DNA of 64,000 nucleotides from Thermoanaerobacterium butyriciformans (GCF_017874545.1 NZ_JAGGLT010000008.1:30173-94172), one strand, 5' to 3'. Numbered from the stretch's first letter, positions 34,812-44,226 are shown. Made by a program: numbers and translations. The notes: generated by a model not told the origin, from the sequence alone.

Positions 34812-35405
34812 CTATTCTTCAAATGCCTTTACAGGACAATGACCGTACTTCCTGTCCTTAGCGACCAAAGTTGTCACATATGCTTTAGAATTTTTATTAA
34901 ACAATATATCATGTCCAACACAAAGCCCGACAACCACATTTAATTCCGTATTTTCCTTGTTCATTATTTCAGCTTGTGTGATTGGATTGCATGTTGCAAT
35001 GAATTTATCTCTCTTTTTCTCTATTCCAATTTCTTTTACATCTACAGAACCTACCTTACAACACACCGGTACTACAGTTACATCGTATTTATTGAGCATC
35101 TTGACAAATTTTTTTGCCTCTTTTTCGAGTGAATAGCAAAAAGCGACACCTATCTTTTTTATACCCATTTGCATAATTAAATTGATTATTTCATCTGCTC
35201 TACTCCTTAATTCGCCATTTTCGTCAACAGGAAGTGTATTTGCTATTTTCATAATCTTATTTACATTTTCATCATTATTATATTTTTCAATTGAATCATT
35301 AATAATATCTTTTTCCATAACTGTAGGGCAATTCTTAGGAAAATTATCATCACCTTTTGCACAAGGCTTATTAGGACATACTGCACAAGAAAATATTGAA
35401 TTCAT
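34812..35405 (-). CDS. DUF1847 putative metal-binding protein
   Basis: 197 residues. A cysteine-rich N-terminus (CAVCPNKPCAKGDDNFPKNC) suggests a metal or Fe-S site, and further conserved cysteines are in VPVCCKVG and GLCVGHDILF. The family is widespread in anaerobes and has no proven function. ATG after AAGGAGTG. It lies between the MFS gene and the two-component system, apparently transcribed alone. Confidence 0.82.
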   Translation of the reverse strand: MNSIFSCAVCPNKPCAKGDDNFPKNCPTVMEKDIINDSIEKYNNDENVNKIMKIANTLPVDENGELRSRADEIINLIMQMGIKKIGVAFCYSLEKEAKKFVKMLNKYDVTVVPVCCKVGSVDVKEIGIEKKRDKFIATCNPITQAEIMNKENTELNVVVGLCVGHDILFNKNSKAYVTTLVAKDRKYGHCPVKAFEE

Positions 35406-35479
35406 AAAATCACTCCTTGTATACTGTATTCAATATTATTATATCACATACCCATCCCATTGTATAGGGGATACTATAA

Positions 35480-36841
35480 TTAAATATCTGCTTTATTTAG
35501 TGTAAAATAAAACGAAGTACCTTTATTTATCTCGCTCTCTATATAATATTCACTGCCATGCAAATCCAATATTTCTTTTACTATTGCAAGCCCTAACCCT
35601 GTACCTGATTTATCACCTTTATAAAACTTCTTAAAAACATTTTGTAGCTTTTCTCTCTCTATTCCTTTACCCGTGTCTGATACAATGACTTTTACATGAT
35701 TGTTTTCTAATATCGAAGAAATAGTAATTAAACCTGATTCACTAATGCTTTTTATCGAATTGCTTAATAGATTCATTATAACCCTTCTAATCAATTCAGC
35801 ATCTCCATTTACAATAACATCAAGATTCTCCGTGACAATATTTATATTTTTACCATGCAGCAATGGTTCAAAGCTTAAAACTACATCATCAACTAGACTC
35901 TTTAAATTAAAAGACGATACCTTTAGTTTTACTAAACCTGATTGAAGCTTTGATAATGATAAAACATCGTCTATCATTTTTGACATTCGATCGACTTCAT
36001 TTAATGCAACATTTAAATATTTATTTCTTTTTTCTTTATCATCGCCATAAAAGTCCAGTAGCATTTCACAGTATCCTTTTATAAGCCCTAAAGGCGTCTT
36101 AAGGTCGTGTGTAATATTTGCTATTAAATCTCTTTTAAATTTTTCCGCTTTACTGAGGTTTTCTGCCATGCTATTCATGGACATTGCCAAATCCTCTAAT
36201 TCATCATTTGTCTTTACATCTAATTTCACGTCAAGATTCCCCGATGCTATGTTTTGTGCTGCATTTTTTAAATCTTCAATTGGCTTTGTAAGCCTTTTCG
36301 ACATGATAATTGACATGATGATTATTACAACAATACATATTAGTAGCATCAAAAAAAATTCACTTTTAAATATGACTGTAGTATCCGTAATAGTCGATAG
36401 TGGAATAGTCAATACCAGTTTTGCGTTTTGATTATTGTATGAAAATGATCTTATAACTGCAAGAGATTTTACACCAATTGATGGATGCGTAAATTCTACC
36501 ACAGCTAATTTTTCATTAGTGTTTAAGAAAGTTTTTGGCAACCCTATTCCGTAGCCTTGTCCGTTTCCATGCATTCCAAAAACCAAGTTGCCTGTATCAG
36601 TTACTGCAATTACTTTTGCATTGGATTCTTCCATAAGCTCATTAGCAGTCTTATAATCGTTTGTAGTTAATGCGTTAGCTATTTTTAAGCTGTAGTTTTT
36701 CATCTGGTTAATCTTATAATAAGTGTATATCTTACCTATAAAGACAACTTGAGACAAGTAAAACAATAAAAAAATTATTCCTGTTATAATCAGATACGTA
36801 ATAAAAAGCTTTTTTCTTATGCCTCTCACTTTAATCACCAC
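35480..36841 (-). CDS. Membrane sensor histidine kinase
   Basis: 453 residues: two membrane segments (about 11-33 and 158-180) flank an extracytoplasmic sensor region, then HAMP, a HisKA domain with ANITHDLKTPLGLIKGYCEM, and HATPase_c with VIMNLLSNSIKSI and DTGKGIEREKL. It overlaps the response-regulator gene by 11 bp and must be its partner. The signal is unknown. Confidence 0.94.
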   Translation of the reverse strand: MVIKVRGIRKKLFITYLIITGIIFLLFYLSQVVFIGKIYTYYKINQMKNYSLKIANALTTNDYKTANELMEESNAKVIAVTDTGNLVFGMHGNGQGYGIGLPKTFLNTNEKLAVVEFTHPSIGVKSLAVIRSFSYNNQNAKLVLTIPLSTITDTTVIFKSEFFLMLLICIVVIIIMSIIMSKRLTKPIEDLKNAAQNIASGNLDVKLDVKTNDELEDLAMSMNSMAENLSKAEKFKRDLIANITHDLKTPLGLIKGYCEMLLDFYGDDKEKRNKYLNVALNEVDRMSKMIDDVLSLSKLQSGLVKLKVSSFNLKSLVDDVVLSFEPLLHGKNINIVTENLDVIVNGDAELIRRVIMNLLSNSIKSISESGLITISSILENNHVKVIVSDTGKGIEREKLQNVFKKFYKGDKSGTGLGLAIVKEILDLHGSEYYIESEINKGTSFYFTLNKADI

Positions 36842-37502
36842 CTAATTTGTATCCATAGCCCCATACCGTTTTTATGATATCTCTTTTATCGCCGAGTTTT
36901 TCTCTCAACTGCTTTATATGTGTATCAACTGTCCTTAAATCGCCAAAAAATTCATATCCCCAAACAATATTAAGACATTTCTCACGGCTTAATGCCTTAC
37001 CCATGTTTTGTGCAAGTAAATTTAAAAGATCAAATTCTTTTGGAGTAAGGTCTATTTTCTTTCCATCAACTTTAACAACTCTTGAATCAGTGTCAATAGT
37101 AATACCCGAAAAAGATATTAGCTTATCCGATTCAGTCCATTTAGATCTCGATAAGATAGCTTTTATCCTTGCTATGACTTCTCTCGGACTAAATGGTTTG
37201 ACTACGTAATCATCAGCGCCAAGTTCAAATCCTAAAAGCCTATCGTATTCTTCACTGCGAGCAGTTATCATCATTACAGGTATTTTAGATGATTCTCTTA
37301 TTGTCTTTAATACATTCCAACCGCTCATGTCTGGCAACATTACATCCAACAAAACTATATCAAATGAATTATTTTTAAACATATTTATTCCTGTATTGCC
37401 ATCTTCAGCAAATAAAGCATCAAAATTGTTTTTCTCTAAGTAAGTTTTTAAAATATCCCTCATTCCCTCCTCGTCTTCAATGACCAAAACTTTTTCCATC
37501 AT
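36831..37502 (-). CDS. OmpR-family response regulator
   Basis: 223 residues: receiver domain with the acidic pair IEDEEG, phosphorylation site DIVLLDVMLPDMSGWN and Lys in YVVKPFSPREV, then a winged-helix DNA-binding domain (LTPKEFDLLNLLAQNMGK to VWGYGYKLGGD). ATG at 37502 after GGAGGTG. Divergent from the exported protein gene at 37658, which is therefore a possible target. Confidence 0.94.
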   Translation of the reverse strand: MMEKVLVIEDEEGMRDILKTYLEKNNFDALFAEDGNTGINMFKNNSFDIVLLDVMLPDMSGWNVLKTIRESSKIPVMMITARSEEYDRLLGFELGADDYVVKPFSPREVIARIKAILSRSKWTESDKLISFSGITIDTDSRVVKVDGKKIDLTPKEFDLLNLLAQNMGKALSREKCLNIVWGYEFFGDLRTVDTHIKQLREKLGDKRDIIKTVWGYGYKLGGD

Positions 37503-37657
37503 AAAACACCTCCAATTTTAGTTTACTTATTTTAAAAGCCTTTTACAATATTATTAAAAAACCTTCACAAAAACATCACACTTTCATTAAAGATGTATCA
37601 AATATAATGGGTAGAATAAAAGTGTAAGATAAATAAATTTTGAAAGGAGATGTTTTT

Positions 37658-38170
37658 ATGAACATCAAAAAATTAGTAGCATCAATAATGGTAGGAGGTT
37701 TACTTTTAACAGGCATTGCTGCATATGCGGAAACAGCAAATAACAATTCGCCTCAAACAAACACATCATATACTGCACCAAGGTACAGCAGAACACAAAT
37801 GGTAGATTTTATGGCAAATCTTTTAGGAAAGTCTACAGACGAAACATTGAAACTTTTAAATTCCGGTAAGACACTGGAACAAATAGCAGTTGAAAATGGT
37901 GTAAAATTAGAAGACTTCAAAAATGCCTTGTTAAAACAAAAAGCCGACTATATAGACCAAATGGTTAAAAATGGTGTAATTGCAGAAGAAAGGGCAACAG
38001 AGCTAAAATCACTACTTAAAGAAAGAATAAATGCATGTGATGGTACTGGCAATGGTGGTGTAGGACTTGGAATAGGCTTTGGAAGAAGTGGAATGTCAGG
38101 TAATGGATATGGCAAAGTGCATGGTGCAGGTTTCGGCAAAAATATGCATTTTCAATCAGGAAATAACTAA
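37658..38170 (+). CDS. Exported DUF2680-like small protein
   Basis: 170 residues from the ATG at 37658 after AAAGGAGATG. A signal peptide (MNIKKLVASIMVGGLLLTGI, cut near AYA-E) is followed by two helical repeats of the type seen in DUF2680 proteins: TDETLKLLNSGKTLEQIAVE and DQMVKNGVIAEERATELKSL, then a Gly-rich tail. Function unknown. It faces away from the two-component operon and has its own terminator, so it may be under that system's control. Confidence 0.8.
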   Translation: MNIKKLVASIMVGGLLLTGIAAYAETANNNSPQTNTSYTAPRYSRTQMVDFMANLLGKSTDETLKLLNSGKTLEQIAVENGVKLEDFKNALLKQKADYIDQMVKNGVIAEERATELKSLLKERINACDGTGNGGVGLGIGFGRSGMSGNGYGKVHGAGFGKNMHFQSGNN

Positions 38171-38224
38171 TTTAGTTCCTAATGATGTTTTTACACATTA
38201 ACGATATACAATTTGTTGATTCAT

Positions 38225-38269
38225 ATAATATGGCCGTAGGAATTTATCCCACGACCATATTATTTTTTA
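38225..38269 (+). terminator. Terminator of exported small protein gene
   Basis: ATAATATGG / CCATATTAT stem with a further CGT/ACG pairing and TTTTTT after it. Confidence 0.8.
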
Positions 38270-38274
38270 TAATT

Positions 38275-39093
38275 TCACAAAATTATAGATGAGCTGGTAG
38301 TCAAATAAGATACCCTATCTCCTAAAATTCGTTTCATAATCCCGTACTCATCTATACCTGTACAGTGACCTGTATAAATATATTGTATATCATAACCTTT
38401 CATCGTCTCTGAAATATTCACAATATCTTCTTCAGTCATTCCTTTTAAGTGAAATCCTCCAATAAGTGATTTTATTCTATAACCCTTAAATTTACTTTCC
38501 GCAGTGTGCAGGATATTCAAAATACCTAAATGGGAGCATCCTGTAATTATATTTATGCAGTCTCCTTCTTTAACAACAACAAATATTTCATCCAAAAAAT
38601 TATCTTTTATTTTTACATTATCTTTTTCCACTAAAAAATTTTTAGTCGTAAAATCATTATTATATTTCTCATCAATATTAGTGACTATAAAAAAATCTTT
38701 TTCCACTTCTGTATCTTCATGAATTAGTACAAAATTTTCTCTGTTTTTTTCATATATTGACAAATCAAAACCTATTTCATCAATTGTGCCGTTTTTACGT
38801 AAAGCATATTTTCTATTAAGTATTTTATGGCTTGCATATATGTGCGCATCTTCATTTTCATCCATAAGATCTTTAAGTCCACCAACATGATCATAATGAC
38901 CATGTGTTAGTATTACTTTGTTTATGTTCTTTAAATTTATGCCCATCAATCCGGAATTTATAATAAAATTGCCGCTTTGCCCTGTATCGACTAAAACTGC
39001 CTTGTCTTCTTTCTTTACAAGCAATGATAAACCGTGTTCAGCCAAAAAACCCTTTTTATAGACTACATTTTCAATTAATACTTGTAATTCCAT
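38275..39093 (-). CDS. Metallo-beta-lactamase-fold hydrolase
   Basis: 272 residues with the metal motif LTHGHYDHVGGLKDL and later ligands in GCSHLGILNI and YTGHCTG. It resembles the MBL proteins related to 7,8-dihydropterin-6-methyl-4-(beta-D-ribofuranosyl)-aminobenzene-5'-phosphate synthase (COG1237). It follows the DNmFeMo-Co/ATPase genes after a hairpin, so it may be the partly uncoupled last gene of that operon. Substrate unknown. Confidence 0.85.
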   Translation of the reverse strand: MELQVLIENVVYKKGFLAEHGLSLLVKKEDKAVLVDTGQSGNFIINSGLMGINLKNINKVILTHGHYDHVGGLKDLMDENEDAHIYASHKILNRKYALRKNGTIDEIGFDLSIYEKNRENFVLIHEDTEVEKDFFIVTNIDEKYNNDFTTKNFLVEKDNVKIKDNFLDEIFVVVKEGDCINIITGCSHLGILNILHTAESKFKGYRIKSLIGGFHLKGMTEEDIVNISETMKGYDIQYIYTGHCTGIDEYGIMKRILGDRVSYLTTSSSIIL

Positions 39094-39118
39094 TTAAACA
39101 CCTCTTTCCCATAAAATT

Positions 39119-39148
39119 AGGACTATCTACAAGACAGTAGACAGTCCT
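39119..39148 (-). other. Stem-loop between DNmFeMo-Co gene and MBL gene
   Basis: AGGACTATCTAC and GTAGACAGTCCT pair with one mismatch around a 6-nt loop. On the minus strand only AATTTTAT follows, so it is an attenuator or processing hairpin rather than a clear terminator. Confidence 0.55.
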
Positions 39149-39155
39149 TTTACTT

Positions 39156-39512
39156 TTAGTCTTCACAGTGTCCCGCATGTTCATGTTTTTCACATGCACT
39201 ATCTGTAGATATCAAAGTTCCATCAATATACCTTTTTACCACATCTTCAGCATCGCCAGACGCACCTGTAATGACATCAATGCCGTAAGAATTAAACAAA
39301 TCTATTGCGCTTGAACCCATTCCACCAGAAATGATGCATTCTACACCTTTGGCTTTCAAAAATTCCGGCAAAAATCCTGGTCTATGCCCTGGATTTTCAA
39401 TAAAATTGGCACTTACTATTTTATTTTCTTCCACATTAAAAATCGTAAATCCCTCACAATGTCCAAAATGCATTGAAACGCTTCTTCCATCTGTAGCAAC
39501 AGCTATCTTCAT
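39156..39512 (-). CDS. DNmFeMo-Co-domain (NifX/NifB C-terminal-like) protein, second copy
   Basis: 118 residues: MKIAVATDGRSVSMHFGHCE at the N-terminus, GMGSSAIDLFNSYGIDV in the core and a C-terminal His/Cys tail (CEKHEHAGHCED) likely to bind metal or a cluster. The family binds iron-sulfur or FeMo-cofactor precursors, but no nitrogenase is present here; these stand-alone proteins occur with Mrp/MinD ATPases in many anaerobes. It abuts the ATPase gene at 39513. Confidence 0.88.
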   Translation of the reverse strand: MKIAVATDGRSVSMHFGHCEGFTIFNVEENKIVSANFIENPGHRPGFLPEFLKAKGVECIISGGMGSSAIDLFNSYGIDVITGASGDAEDVVKRYIDGTLISTDSACEKHEHAGHCED

Positions 39513-40382
39513 TTAAGCATCCATCCTTTCATCTAAATATTTTTTTATTTTCTCCCACATGTCTAAAATCTGTCTGTATGCAGTGCTGTCAGGAAATTTA
39601 TTAATGCTTTGAAATCTTTTTAAAGCTTTAATTACTGTTTCATCAAAATTTATCTTTCCTACAACATCTATACTATTTTCTTGACAATATTTCTCTATTT
39701 TATTAGAAATATCTTTATTAATATTCCACTTGTTTATGCAAACGAGAGATTTTATTTTAAAACTCTCAATTGCTTCAAGCACTCTTTTCATGTCTTCAAA
39801 ACCAGAAACAGTTGGTTCAGTAACAATAAGAGCAATATCTGCACCTGTTGCAGAAGATAAAACAGGACATCCTATTCCAGGTGTGCCATCAATTATAATG
39901 TAGTCACAATCACCTTTATTCTCAGTAGCTTTTTTTCTTACCTCAGTAACTAACTTCCCAGAACCATCAGCACCTGGAAACAACTCGGCATATATTATTT
40001 TTTCACCTTTCTTATTTTCACCTACTATAATTTCACCTGTGTTTTCTTCAATCATCTTAATTGCACCACTGGGACACTTATAAGAGCAGAGACCACAGCC
40101 TTCGCAATGATATGGATTTACTTTATAATCAGAAATCGCATCAAATCTGCACAATGTTTCACATAAACCACACTTTATGCATTTGCCATCATCTATCAAT
40201 GCTACTTCTTTACCATAAAAATTATCGACTTTTTGTATTTCTCCATTGAAAAGTATGTTTAAGTTAGGAGCTTCAACATCACAATCTGCCATAACTTTAT
40301 TTTCTACAATTTCACTTAGGGCCGTTGCAACTGTTGTCTTTCCAGTTCCGCCTTTACCACTTAATATAACCAACTGTTTCAT
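39513..40382 (-). CDS. MinD/Mrp-like ATPase with inserted 2[4Fe-4S] ferredoxin domain
   Basis: 289 residues. Deviant Walker A ILSGKGGTGKTTVAT at the N-terminus; at about 60-105 two ferredoxin motifs, CIKCGLCETLCRFDAI and CEGCGLCSYKCPSGAI; and the switch DYIIIDGTPGIGCPV. The fold is that of Fe-S cluster carrier or maturation ATPases (COG1149). It overlaps the paralogous ATPase upstream by 4 bp (ATGA). The pair probably acts as a heterodimer that moves Fe-S clusters or metal in association with the flanking DNmFeMo-Co proteins. Confidence 0.9.
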   Translation of the reverse strand: MKQLVILSGKGGTGKTTVATALSEIVENKVMADCDVEAPNLNILFNGEIQKVDNFYGKEVALIDDGKCIKCGLCETLCRFDAISDYKVNPYHCEGCGLCSYKCPSGAIKMIEENTGEIIVGENKKGEKIIYAELFPGADGSGKLVTEVRKKATENKGDCDYIIIDGTPGIGCPVLSSATGADIALIVTEPTVSGFEDMKRVLEAIESFKIKSLVCINKWNINKDISNKIEKYCQENSIDVVGKINFDETVIKALKRFQSINKFPDSTAYRQILDMWEKIKKYLDERMDA

Positions 40383-41224
40383 TTTCCAATCAGCTCCATT
40401 AATTTCTGTGATAAATTTTCAAATGTGTGCCTTATTTCATCGTCTTCTTTAATTAGCAGATTCCCTTTAGAATACAATTCAGCGTATTCTTTTTTAAATG
40501 GAATTTTTGCAAGCACATTTATACTTTCTTCCTTGCAATAGTTCTCTATAATACTATCTTCTTCCCCTGATTTATTGATGATGACAACAAATGGCAAATT
40601 CATCTCTTTAACTAGTTCAACAGCTAGTTTTAGATCGTGTAATCCATATGGAGTCGGCTCAGTGACTAAAAGGCAATAGTCACTGCCTTCAATAGAATGT
40701 ATGACAGAACAAGATGTCCCAGGAGGACTATCAATGATTACATTTTTATCTGTATCTTTTATCAAATTTTTAATTTCTTTTATTATAGGAACTCCTGAAG
40801 CTTCACCTATATTTAATTTGCCATCTATAAAATCTATATCATCTGATCGTCCAACCCTTATAGCACCAATTTTCTTTGGTATTTCGTTTATAGCATTGTA
40901 TGGACATATCTCATAGCATGCTCCACATGAATGGCATAAATGGTCAAAAACAAGTATTTTCTTTATCAACTTTGTTAATGCACCAAATCTACATGCCCTC
41001 GTACATTCACCGCAAAGGGTACACTTATCATAATCTATGCTGGGAATCATCACATTTACATCTTTTACTTTCTCTATTTCCGGTTTTAAAAACAAATATC
41101 CATTAGGTTCTTCTATATCGCAGTCAACATAAATGCTTTTTTGAATTTTAGCAAGATTTGAAGAAACTGTGGTTTTGCCAGTTCCACCCTTACCGCTCAA
41201 AACAGCTATTTTGTAACCTTTCAT
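40379..41224 (-). CDS. MinD/Mrp-like ATPase with inserted 2[4Fe-4S] ferredoxin domain
   Basis: 281 residues, paralogue of the next gene. Walker A VLSGKGGTGKTTVSS; ferredoxin motifs CTLCGECTRACRFGAL and CHSCGACYEICPYNAI; NVIIDSPPGTSCSV as the switch region. It lies 2 bp after the first DNmFeMo-Co gene. Such tandem pairs are common in anaerobes, but their client is unproven. The operon has the TTGACATATG-type promoter shared with the Fur-family gene. Confidence 0.9.
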   Translation of the reverse strand: MKGYKIAVLSGKGGTGKTTVSSNLAKIQKSIYVDCDIEEPNGYLFLKPEIEKVKDVNVMIPSIDYDKCTLCGECTRACRFGALTKLIKKILVFDHLCHSCGACYEICPYNAINEIPKKIGAIRVGRSDDIDFIDGKLNIGEASGVPIIKEIKNLIKDTDKNVIIDSPPGTSCSVIHSIEGSDYCLLVTEPTPYGLHDLKLAVELVKEMNLPFVVIINKSGEEDSIIENYCKEESINVLAKIPFKKEYAELYSKGNLLIKEDDEIRHTFENLSQKLMELIGK

Positions 41225-41226
41225 TT

Positions 41227-41592
41227 TTAATGCTCTCCATGATGACCATTATTAGTAGGCAATTCAATTTTCTCTAATGTACCCTTTTTAAATTCTTCTA
41301 CATTTTTTTCGATAGTATCATTGATCGATTTATAAACACTTATTCCAGCCGCCTGAAACACTTCTAATGCATTTGGTCCTACATTACTTGATATAATTGA
41401 GTCAACACCCTCATCTAATAGAAGTTGTGCTGCCTTTGTACCAGCACCACCTGCAGATGATGCTGCAGTTTTACCAATAGCTTTGTAATTCATTGATTCA
41501 GTATCAACAACGATAAAATACCTTGCTCTACCAAACCTTGAATTTACATTTGAATTTAGATTATCACCTTCTGATGAAATCGCAATTTTCAT
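41227..41592 (-). CDS. DNmFeMo-Co-domain (NifX/NifB C-terminal-like) protein, first copy
   Basis: 121 residues from the ATG at 41592 after GGAGGG. MKIAISSEGDNLNSNVNSRF, the GRARYFIVVD stretch, GAGTKAAQLLLDEGVDS, and a His-rich end (NNGHHGEH). First gene of the five-gene operon 41592-38275. Divergent from hydE across a 145-bp region with the shared operator, which suggests a role in iron-sulfur or hydrogenase cofactor economy. Confidence 0.88.
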   Translation of the reverse strand: MKIAISSEGDNLNSNVNSRFGRARYFIVVDTESMNYKAIGKTAASSAGGAGTKAAQLLLDEGVDSIISSNVGPNALEVFQAAGISVYKSINDTIEKNVEEFKKGTLEKIELPTNNGHHGEH

Positions 41593-41614
41593 AAACAACC
41601 CTCCATTATTTCAA

Positions 41615-41665
41615 ACATACGTCATATACAATTATAAATATATAATTATTTTTGTCATATGTCAA
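41615..41665 (-). promoter_or_regulatory. Shared-operator promoter (a): DNmFeMo-Co/ATPase operon
   Basis: Minus strand: -35 TTGACA (41665-41660) inside TTGACATATGAC, 17-bp spacer, -10 TATATT (41642-41637). A second site ACATACGT (41615-41622) lies near the expected transcript start, 40 bp from the first centre. The same region is the upstream region of hydE. Confidence 0.75.
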
Positions 41666-41737
41666 TAAAAATATTAAAAATTTTATTTGTTGTATGATAT
41701 AATGTTAATTATAAAAAATGAGAGGCTGATTTTTGCA

Positions 41738-42814
41738 ATGAGCAGAATTGATTATCAAATTAATTATGATTACATAAAAGATTTAATTTCATATCTTGAA
41801 AATGAACACACATTAAGCAAGGAAAATCTTGTCATTCTACTAAAATCTGAATACACTGATGAAATTTGCCAAGCTGCAGACAGAGTAAGAAAAAAATTTG
41901 TAGGTGATGTGGTTCATTTACGAGGCTTGATTGAAATAAGCAATTATTGCTGCAGAACTTGCTATTATTGTGGCCTTAGGGTCTATAATAAGTCAATAAA
42001 AAGGTATAGGATGGATGAAAATGAAATTTTGCAATGTGCAAAGGCTACAAAAGATGCTGGATTAAAAACTGTAGTATTACAAGGTGGTGAGGACAAACAT
42101 TTTAAAATAAAGGATTTGTGCAACATCGTTGAAAAAATCAAGGATCTTGACTTATCTATTACACTAAGCATTGGTGAATTGACAACAAAAGAATATGCAG
42201 ATCTAAAAAAAGCTGGTGCAGACAGATATCTTTTGCGCATAGAAACGACTAACAAGGACCTTTACAAAAAGTTGCATCCAAATATGAGTTTTGATAATCG
42301 CGTTAGGTGTTTAATAGATTTAAAAGAACTGGGTTATGAAGTGGGTACTGGATGCCTAATTGGATTGCCTGGACAAACTTCAGATATGCTAGCAGAAGAT
42401 ATACTTTTTTTTAAAAACATTGATGCTGATATGATTGGAATGGGGCCATTTATACCAACTCCAAATACTCCATTAGAAAATGAAAAAGGGGGTAATGTTG
42501 AAATTGTATTAAAAATGCTGGCTTTGACACGCCTTTTGCTGCCAGACATAAACATGCCAGCTACCACTGCTCTAGGTGTTAAAGCTGACAATGGATATAT
42601 AAAAGGGTTACGAGCAGGTGCAAATGTCATAATGCCAAATATGGGACTTAATGAATATAAAAAATTGTACGCTCTGTATCCAGGAAAAACTTCTGATGAT
42701 GGTTCTAAAGTAGTTAATGATCTAGAAAATATAAGGAAATTGATTATTTCAGAAAATAGAATTATAGGACACGAAAAAGGTGATCGCAAAAAGATATGGA
42801 AAAATCCGGGATAA
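41738..42814 (+). CDS. hydE: [FeFe]-hydrogenase H-cluster radical SAM maturase HydE
   Basis: 358 residues from the ATG at 41738; the upstream ribosome site (GAGAGG) is weakly placed. The CX3CX2C motif is in EISNYCCRTCYYCGLRV, followed by GLKTVVLQGGEDKHFK and GCLIGLPGQTS. HydE, HydG and HydF build the 2Fe subcluster of [FeFe]-hydrogenase. HydF and the hydrogenase are not in the window. hydE converges on hydG, with a shared terminator. Confidence 0.92.
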   Translation: MSRIDYQINYDYIKDLISYLENEHTLSKENLVILLKSEYTDEICQAADRVRKKFVGDVVHLRGLIEISNYCCRTCYYCGLRVYNKSIKRYRMDENEILQCAKATKDAGLKTVVLQGGEDKHFKIKDLCNIVEKIKDLDLSITLSIGELTTKEYADLKKAGADRYLLRIETTNKDLYKKLHPNMSFDNRVRCLIDLKELGYEVGTGCLIGLPGQTSDMLAEDILFFKNIDADMIGMGPFIPTPNTPLENEKGGNVEIVLKMLALTRLLLPDINMPATTALGVKADNGYIKGLRAGANVIMPNMGLNEYKKLYALYPGKTSDDGSKVVNDLENIRKLIISENRIIGHEKGDRKKIWKNPG

Positions 42815-42823
42815 CCCGGATTT
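42802..42823. terminator. Bidirectional terminator between hydE and hydG
   Basis: AAATCCGGG / CCCGGATTT stem, 4-nt loop, with a T-run on the plus side and A/T-rich flank on the other; it includes the hydE stop codon. Confidence 0.88.
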
Positions 42824-42825
42824 TT

Positions 42826-44226
42826 TTAGAAGTACAGATCTCTTTCACCATTTTCTAACCGTTTGAGTCTATTTTTCGTTTCTTCTCTTACCTTCTCAGA
42901 AGGAATATTTTCTATGTTTGCAGCAATCGTTTCTTCACCTATAGCTTTTGTGGCTTCATCACCGTAATCTAAAAGGAACTCTTTAAATGTAAGTATAGCA
43001 TTTGGCAAGCAGAAATTGTGAATCTGTCCTGACTTAGCAAAGCTCATAAACCTATCGCCAGTACGCCCCATTCTGTAACATGCTGTACAATAACTTGGCA
43101 AATAATGCTGCTGACATAAAGTCCTCAATATCTCATTTGGTGTCCTATGATCTCCTACTTCAAACTGAGGTTTTGTCTCTTCCTTTTTCGATATTTCTTC
43201 GTAATAGCCGCCTACACCTGTACAAGAACCTGCACTTATCTGAGATATACCTACGCTTATAACTTCTTCCCTAAATTCAGGAAGTTCTCTTGTAGATAGG
43301 ATCATACCTGTATATGGTACGGCTAAGCGTATTACAGCAACTAGCTTTTTGAAATCTTTATCTGATACAAGATATGGATAATCATCTAGTGTAATATTTA
43401 AAGCAGGTCTAAGCCTTGGAACAGAAATAGTATGTGGTCCAACACCGAATTTTTCATCAAGGTGGTTTGCGTGGTACAGAAGTGCTATCGTTTCATATTT
43501 ATAATCATAAAGGCCGTACAAAACTCCCATACCTACATCATCAATACCTGCTTCCATAGCTCTGTCCATGGCAGTTGTATGATAATCGTAGTCATGCTTT
43601 GGTCCTGTCGGATGCATGTATTCGTATGTGGGCCTGTGATAAGTCTCTTGGAATAATATATATGTCCCTATACCAACATCTTTTAACTTTTTATAGTTTT
43701 CAACAGTCGTAGCAGCTATATTTACATTAACTCTTCTTATGCTGCCATTTTTTAATTTTGTATCGTAGATAGTCCTAATGACATCCAATACATAATCAAT
43801 AGGACAATTTACTGGATCTTCGCCTGCTTCAACAGCCAATCTTTTATGTCCCATCTCCTCCAATATTTCTATTTCACGCCTTACCTCATCCATAGTAAGT
43901 CTTTTCCGTTCTTGCTCGTTAGAATGTTTATAGCCACAATACCTGCAATTATTGACACAGTAATTGCTAATGTAAAGTGGTGCAAATATGACTATCCTGT
44001 TGCCGTAAATCTGCTCCTTAATGTATCTTGCTACTTTGTACATTTCCTCAAGAAGCTCATCATCTTCCAAGTTTAGAAGAACCGCCGCTTCTTCAGGCGT
44101 AATGCCTTTTAAATTTTTGGCTTTTTCAATAATCTTCAATGCTTCATCCTTTGAGGCACTTTCACCATATCTTAAAGCCGCTTTTATTTTCTCGTCATCA
44201 ATAAAATCTGCAACTTGTCTTTCCAT
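42826..44226 (-). CDS. hydG: [FeFe]-hydrogenase maturase HydG (tyrosine lyase)
   Basis: 466 residues. Radical-SAM CX3CX2C in YISNYCVNNCRYCGYKHSN and the C-terminal CX2CX22C (CTACYRMGRTGDRF to HNFC) that holds the auxiliary cluster. HydG splits tyrosine to p-cresol, CO and CN- and delivers an Fe(CO)2(CN) synthon for the H-cluster. A Rex-like site lies about 75 bp upstream. Confidence 0.95.
   Translation of the reverse strand: MERQVADFIDDEKIKAALRYGESASKDEALKIIEKAKNLKGITPEEAAVLLNLEDDELLEEMYKVARYIKEQIYGNRIVIFAPLYISNYCVNNCRYCGYKHSNEQERKRLTMDEVRREIEILEEMGHKRLAVEAGEDPVNCPIDYVLDVIRTIYDTKLKNGSIRRVNVNIAATTVENYKKLKDVGIGTYILFQETYHRPTYEYMHPTGPKHDYDYHTTAMDRAMEAGIDDVGMGVLYGLYDYKYETIALLYHANHLDEKFGVGPHTISVPRLRPALNITLDDYPYLVSDKDFKKLVAVIRLAVPYTGMILSTRELPEFREEVISVGISQISAGSCTGVGGYYEEISKKEETKPQFEVGDHRTPNEILRTLCQQHYLPSYCTACYRMGRTGDRFMSFAKSGQIHNFCLPNAILTFKEFLLDYGDEATKAIGEETIAANIENIPSEKVREETKNRLKRLENGERDLYF

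Noticed and set aside
39156..41592. Nitrogenase cofactor genes
   Set aside because: DNmFeMo-Co-domain proteins and MinD ATPases occur in many non-diazotrophs; no nifHDK or true nifB is present.
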